Source: Chara braunii
Taxonomy: Eukaryota; Streptophyta; Charophyceae; Charales; Characeae
Direction of reading: 5' to 3'
Assembly (NCBI GenBank): GCA_003427395.1
Contig: BFEA01000059.1
Span: forward strand, 2,445,954 to 2,509,953
Length of the DNA: 64,000 bases
Shown here: positions 63,470-64,000 of the stretch, piece by piece
Position numbering within the stretch: position 1 is the stretch's first letter
Layout: each line of letters begins with the position of its first letter
Notes under the pieces: generated by a model
What the model saw: only the letters and a program-made list of their open reading frames with translations
What the model was told of the DNA's origin: nothing
The model's database searches: none
Position numbers and translations under genes: made by a program

Positions 63470-63720
63470 GACGCGGTTTCATGGCCCCTTCGCCGCTCTA
63501 GCCAGGTGCGCCAGCCGTACCTCCTGTGGTCCCCTATGATATGACAGATTCTCACATGGCACAACCTACCTTTCGTAAGGGGTTGTTATCATCCTTACGG
63601 GCGTATATCTACTGAGCTACTGACCCACATACGAAAGCTTTTACAAGCAGGCGTAGAGATTAACTGAGGGCGTTTTTGCTCGTGCCTGTAGTGTAGGTAC
63701 GTGCGGTTAAGACACCAATT
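63470..63720 (-). other. Diverged remnant of the element C LTR-like sequence
   Basis: Matches 39,428-39,660: CTCTAGCCAGGTGCGCCAGC, GCACAACCTACCT, GGGCGTATATCTACTGAGCT, CACATACGAAAGCT. No gag nearby, so possibly a solo LTR or fragment. Strand follows element C. Confidence 0.5.
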
Positions 63721-64000
63721 GAACCCGGACGTTGTTTGCTCCCTGAAGCGCTGATCACAGAGCGTATGTCAGTTATCAAGTGTGAAACCCACAAGTATCT
63801 TATTCCCTAAGATGCGAAACTCTAAAAAAAAATATAAAAAATTATCATAATCAAATATATTTATACGAAGATTAGTTGACCATTAGTTGATAGGAAAATA
63901 TATCTGCATCCAAAATGAGTAAAAACAATAATTGAAAGCACCAACATCAGATGATAGAGCTACCGTCTTAACCCCAAAAAAAGGTACGTACCTTGTATTC

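Noticed and set aside
1-64000. Bacterial contamination or organelle origin of the window
   Set aside because: Spliceosomal U6, gypsy and LINE elements, MITEs and microsatellites indicate nuclear eukaryotic DNA throughout. No operon-like gene organisation.

Overview
This window is nuclear DNA of a eukaryote. It contains U6 snRNA and 5S rRNA sequences, Ty3/gypsy and L1-type LINE retrotransposons, many small inverted-repeat transposons (MITEs), simple repeats and five runs of N. There are no bacterial-style operons and no convincing intact host protein gene. The mix (Ty3/gypsy with an initiator-Met-type primer site, L1-type LINE with an RVT zinc-binding tail, Harbinger-like MITEs) fits a plant or streptophyte alga such as a charophyte. 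That placement is an inference.

Layout. 0-7.65 kb: Ty3/gypsy element A (+), decayed, running from leader and primer site through gag, protease, RT, RNase H and integrase. 7.65-11.95 kb: element B (-), an inverted gypsy copy cut off in its protease, with a well-preserved gag and a long 5' region. 12-30 kb: intergenic, with a U6 pseudogene (13.05 kb), tRNA-like short repeats, at least seven MITEs, a Nextera adapter left in the assembly (23.28 kb) and a fused U6-5S unit (27.6 kb). 30.3-38.1 kb: a LINE with a long promoter-like leader, an inverted block inside ORF2 and a mutated RT active site. 38.1-40.6 kb: a SINE with a poly(A) tail, then the 5' end of gypsy element C (-) and tRNA-like repeats. 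41.6-43.05 kb: tandem repeats and an array of ten hairpin motifs with a constant core and variable arms. 46.0-48.3 kb: a repeat with a tRNA-like head and a second LINE ORF1 pseudogene (-). 50.4-54.8 kb: an unclassified repeat family, then gypsy fragment D (+). 55.0-55.4 kb: a near-perfect inverted repeat. 58.5-59.9 kb: three small unidentified ORFs that could be exons. 60.2-64 kb: tetranucleotide satellite, a second copy of the 50.4-kb repeat and an LTR-like remnant.

How parts relate. The clearest structural surprise is that one roughly 1.8-kb head module (upstream promoter-like sequence, TATA box, GA tract, and the start of a small conserved peptide) precedes both gypsy copies A/B and the LINE at 30.3 kb. 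Other items that stand out are the U6-5S chimera, the hairpin array at 42.2-43.0 kb, and the 0.7-kb inversion that splits the LINE endonuclease. None of the retroelements looks autonomous today. Each carries stops, frameshifts, truncations or lost catalytic residues, except the long gag frame of B.
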